NCBI GenBank assembly: GCA_025355585.1
Contig: JANXZJ010000176.1
Location: 1-35,544 of the forward strand
Origin: Mariniphaga sp.
GTDB taxonomy: Bacteria; Bacteroidota; Bacteroidia; Bacteroidales; Prolixibacteraceae
Direction of reading: 5' to 3'
DNA length: 35,544 nt
This document shows, piece by piece, positions 34,928 through 35,544 of this stretch. The position numbers and the translations under genes are program-made. Every line of letters begins with the position of its first letter. The stretch's first letter is position 1. The notes beneath the pieces are model-generated. The model had not been told where the DNA came from, made no database searches, and was given only the letters and a program-made list of their open reading frames with translations.

Positions 34928-35119
34928 ATGAAGAAGAATACAAAAGAGATAATGAAGGAAAAACTGACCGGTCTGACAGACAAAAAGATCACGCGGAAAG
35001 AGGCTATCCGGAAATCGGGATACATAGCTGTTTCTGCAGTAACGATGATGATCCTACTGGGCAATCCCGAAAAGGCGCAGGCGTCTTCGCCCGCACCTGT
35101 TGGTCCTTGGGTTCCCTAA
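34928..35119 (+). CDS. 63-residue exported peptide with a Pro-rich 11-residue tail
   Basis: 63 residues. A basic N-terminal part contains ITRKEAIRKSGY, a Tat-like context (Arg-Lys, not Arg-Arg), followed by the hydrophobic YIAVSAVTMMILL and then NPEKAQA. The AxA motif at residues 50-52 is a good signal-peptidase site, leaving SSPAPVGPWVP as the mature product. I recall similar short uncharacterised Bacteroidota proteins with RKEA...-hydrophobic-SSP tails. It lies 43 bases downstream of the giant surface-protein gene with no terminator between, so they are probably cotranscribed. Possible roles are a secreted signal or a modified-peptide precursor; neither is shown. An ATG at residue 9 is an alternative start. 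Confidence 0.7.
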   Translation: MKKNTKEIMKEKLTGLTDKKITRKEAIRKSGYIAVSAVTMMILLGNPEKAQASSPAPVGPWVP

Positions 35120-35141
35120 AGTCATTGATTATTAGATAATG

Positions 35142-35183
35142 GAAGCCTGGAATTACTGATGTGATTTCAGGCTTCTGCGTTTT
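35142..35183 (+). terminator. Probable terminator after the 63-aa peptide gene
   Basis: GAAGCCTG at 35142-35149 pairs with CAGGCTTC at 35168-35175, and the stem can extend inward with AATTA/TGATT pairing including wobbles. The following tract (TGCGTTTTCG) is only weakly T-rich. Confidence 0.55.
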
Positions 35184-35277
35184 CGATATTGCATATGAAA
35201 TAGCCATGAGCGTAAACTTCTCCCTGGCCGAAATGATTATTTGGATATTAGCTTCGCCGATCTTCGATTTCTTGATA

Positions 35278-35320
35278 TTTCGGTGTAATTGTGCCACTTG
35301 TTTCGGTGATGTTGTGCCAC
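35278..35320. mobile_element. Terminal repeats of an IS21-family insertion sequence
   Basis: TTTCGGTG...TTGTGCCAC occurs at 35278-35297 and again at 35301-35320, a 23-base period. IS21 elements carry multiple terminal repeats as transposase sites, and their tips begin TG. The probable tip is TGTAATTGTGCCAC, starting at 35284. The truncated istB gene lies just inside. Confidence 0.7.
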
Positions 35321-35351
35321 AAAAAAAGGGATGATTTCCTTGCCAAATTTC

Positions 35352-35544
35352 TTAATTAATCTGCGTTTTTTTCATCTTGTTTTTTCTCATTGACTCACCT
35401 GTTAATTCTATTCGATGGGAAGAGTGTACCATCCGGTCCAGGATAGCATCGGCAATGGTTCCTTCCCCGATTGTTTCATGCCAGTTCTTGACCGGTATCT
35501 GGGCGGCAATGATAATTGAAGACTTGTCATATTTGAGTTCAACG
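35352..35544 (-). CDS. istB: IS21-family helper ATPase IstB, C-terminal part (runs off the window)
   Basis: The reverse strand is open from the window edge to a TAA at 35352-35354 and encodes the last ~63 residues. It reads SSIIIAAQIPVKNWHE, then GEGTIADAILDRMVHSSHRIELTGESMRK, which matches the conserved IstB C-terminus (SQLPVxxWHExIGxxTLADAILDRLVHxAHRIxLxGESxR). IstB is the AAA+ target-selection partner of the IstA transposase. The N-terminal part with the Walker motifs, and istA, must lie beyond the window. The element inserted downstream of the 63-aa peptide gene, marking the edge of the accessory locus. Confidence 0.93.
   Translation of the reverse strand, partial: VELKYDKSSIIIAAQIPVKNWHETIGEGTIADAILDRMVHSSHRIELTGESMRKNKMKKTQIN

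Overview
The window looks like a Bacteroidota chromosome, probably the Bacteroidales/Marinilabiliales side. The evidence is type IX secretion (T9SS) genes (PorP/SprF-like, PorV), a giant T9SS cargo with SprB repeats and a C-terminal sorting domain, the Bacteroidota alanine dehydrogenase-tsaE pair, promoters with the TAnnTTTG -7 box, A-rich rather than GGAGG-type leaders, and about 40% GC. No rRNA, tRNA or CRISPR array was seen.

Positions 1-19701 are mostly core or housekeeping: a possible 3' fragment of an upstream gene, alanine dehydrogenase and tsaE (minus), gcvH and a PorP/SprF-like protein (plus), a large TPR protein (minus), ppk1 with a small helical-repeat gene (plus), two membrane proteins (one with HExxH), an exported 880-aa protein whose transglutaminase-like domain has lost its catalytic Cys and His, porV, the minus-strand operon yidD-znuA-znuC-znuB, and an efflux adaptor coupled to a VOC protein.

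Positions 19856-35119 are an accessory locus and the most interesting part. A minus-strand pair encodes a nucleotidyltransferase (NTP_transf_5 type) and a PqqD-HprK-like kinase fusion, a pair known from some lasso-peptide clusters, but no cyclase, protease or classical precursor is present. Divergent from it is a membrane-anchored AraC-type regulator. Downstream lie two near-identical operator-promoters (28 of 31 bases) with the same spacing to a TATTTTTG box. The first precedes a heptad-repeat mini-gene and an FN3-domain gene closed by a strong terminator. The second precedes a class I methyltransferase, a Tat-signal protein with a PqqD-like domain, three tandem 80-83 aa miniature Tail Collar proteins, a discoidin/cadherin-like protein, an internal terminator or attenuator, a ~2060-aa T9SS surface protein with nine SprB repeats, and a 63-aa exported peptide whose predicted mature form is an 11-residue Pro-rich tail.

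My working hypothesis (inference) is one AraC-controlled regulon in which peptide-recognition and modification proteins act with small leaderless collar proteins, a surface adhesin and a secreted peptide. I do not know a described system with this composition. The locus ends at an IS21-family element whose istB 3' end runs off the window.
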